The notes beneath the pieces were generated by a model that worked only from the letters and a program-made list of their open reading frames with translations, searched no databases and had not been told where the DNA came from. Below, in pieces: positions 63,272 through 64,000 of a DNA stretch of 64,000 bases. The translations under genes were made by a program, and so were the position numbers. Origin of the DNA: Protula sp. h YS-2021 (taxonomy: Eukaryota > Annelida > Polychaeta > Sabellida > Serpulidae); assembly GCA_949752745.1 (NCBI GenBank), contig OX457028.1, positions 3,199,996 to 3,263,995 of the forward strand, in the 5' to 3' direction. The first letter of the stretch is position 1, and the number at the start of each line of letters is the position of its first letter.

Positions 63272-64000
63272 TTAAATAACAGTGGAAGAAACCGAGACTT
63301 TCCACAAATAATTTGAATGTTGACAATCAGCCTGTAGACTTCGTAGTTATCGAAGGAAATACCGAATTTACTCACTGCAATGAGGCGGTGAGAGCTCAAG
63401 GCGTAAGAGGAAGTCTTCCTGCTGTTTTCAACAGCATTGCACTCAATTCTCCCCCGTCCTTGAGAAGATTTGATCTGATGATCCAATTTCTGATGAAATT
63501 TTACTTCCAAGAGATTCAAATTCAACTTCATATATTTCCAAATTCATCCGATTTTGCTCAAGGTTGCAAGTTTCAAAGAGTCCTGTAAAATATGTTCCTT
63601 ATTCTTTCTATCTCGGGATACAAAGAAATGATACTTAAGTGGGCAGTAAAAATTTACACACAGAGACTTTTATAGGAAATAGTAAGACCTATGACCAATC
63701 CCAGACATCAGGCATTAGTTTTAGGTTAATAAAGATTATAATGGACAAATCTTCTCAGAAGATACTCGATGTAATGGTTAGAAACGGATTGGTTACCCAA
63801 GAAGTGGAGCTCAGTATGTAAATCCTATGCCTGGGTGCTGTATTCCAGTATCGAACGCATTTTCAGGAACTAATACTATTATCGGGAAGTAGCGGGGAAC
63901 TCACAAAAAATGTGTACGAGCGGCCGTTTGAGTCTCAGATTCTGCGAGATGGTTGCTATGTAGATCGCAGAGAGAATATGCATGAAATGCGGGACGCCCA
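63272..64000. other. unassigned sequence
   Basis: Short ORFs only (for example 63313-63588 and 63639-63821). No domain recognised; could belong to the retroelement remnant. Confidence 0.3.

Noticed and set aside
62981..63821. complete LTR retrotransposon
   Set aside because: Only a weak zinc-knuckle-like segment and an LTR-like stretch were seen, with no protease, RT or second LTR in the window.

Overview
The window looks like nuclear DNA of an invertebrate animal: spliced genes with GT-AG introns, AT-rich intergenic DNA, tRNA-derived SINEs, a LINE, a tyrosine-recombinase retrotransposon and two Polinton/Maverick elements. A mollusc or other lophotrochozoan is my guess from this mix; nothing in the sequence proves the phylum.

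Layout. (1) 1-4450: one end of a Polinton-like element. It has the decayed 5' half of a protein-primed DNA polymerase, a Cys-rich ORF, a RING-finger ORF and G/C-run minisatellites. (2) 4460-12144: SINEs, a palindrome-ended repeat with 101-bp units, and a dispersed repeat family that here carries about 55 copies of a 57-bp minisatellite. (3) 12151-27460: a complete Polinton of 15,310 bp. It has terminal inverted repeats and a perfect 6-bp target duplication (gcagat). Rightward genes include a four-member paralogue family, a NADAR-domain protein, integrase, packaging ATPase, small virion-like proteins, penton, major capsid protein and protease. Leftward genes are four PC4-like ORFs and PolB. Several genes are broken (PolB, capsid protein, two accessory ORFs), so it is not fully functional as it stands. 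(4) 27467-30520: further copies of the repeat family; the Polinton appears to sit inside one of them. (5) 30823-44962: a multi-exon host gene on the + strand. It encodes a lipidation-type N-terminus, a KAP-family P-loop NTPase with four membrane helices, an array of seven WWE-like domains, the rest of the KAP module, a triplicated short exon and a beta-propeller. (6) 45000-48500: intergenic repeats. (7) 48534-59564: two Cys-rich exons on the - strand that flank a decayed LINE and a nearly intact Ngaro-type element. In that element gag and RT are in one frame, separated by a single TAG. (8) 59565-64000: dispersed repeats and a possible retroelement remnant.

The Polinton genes form a virus-like replication and packaging set: PolB and integrase for replication and integration; ATPase, protease, capsid and penton for particle assembly. 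Promoter-like TATA boxes lie at the inner ends of both inverted repeats, so the two convergent gene blocks may be driven from the ends. The most novel host feature is the KAP-WWE-propeller gene. Nearly all of its WWE exons are phase-1 symmetric cassettes placed between two parts of the KAP module. That architecture suggests a membrane-anchored NTPase with a variable ADP-ribose-type sensing array. The function is inference.
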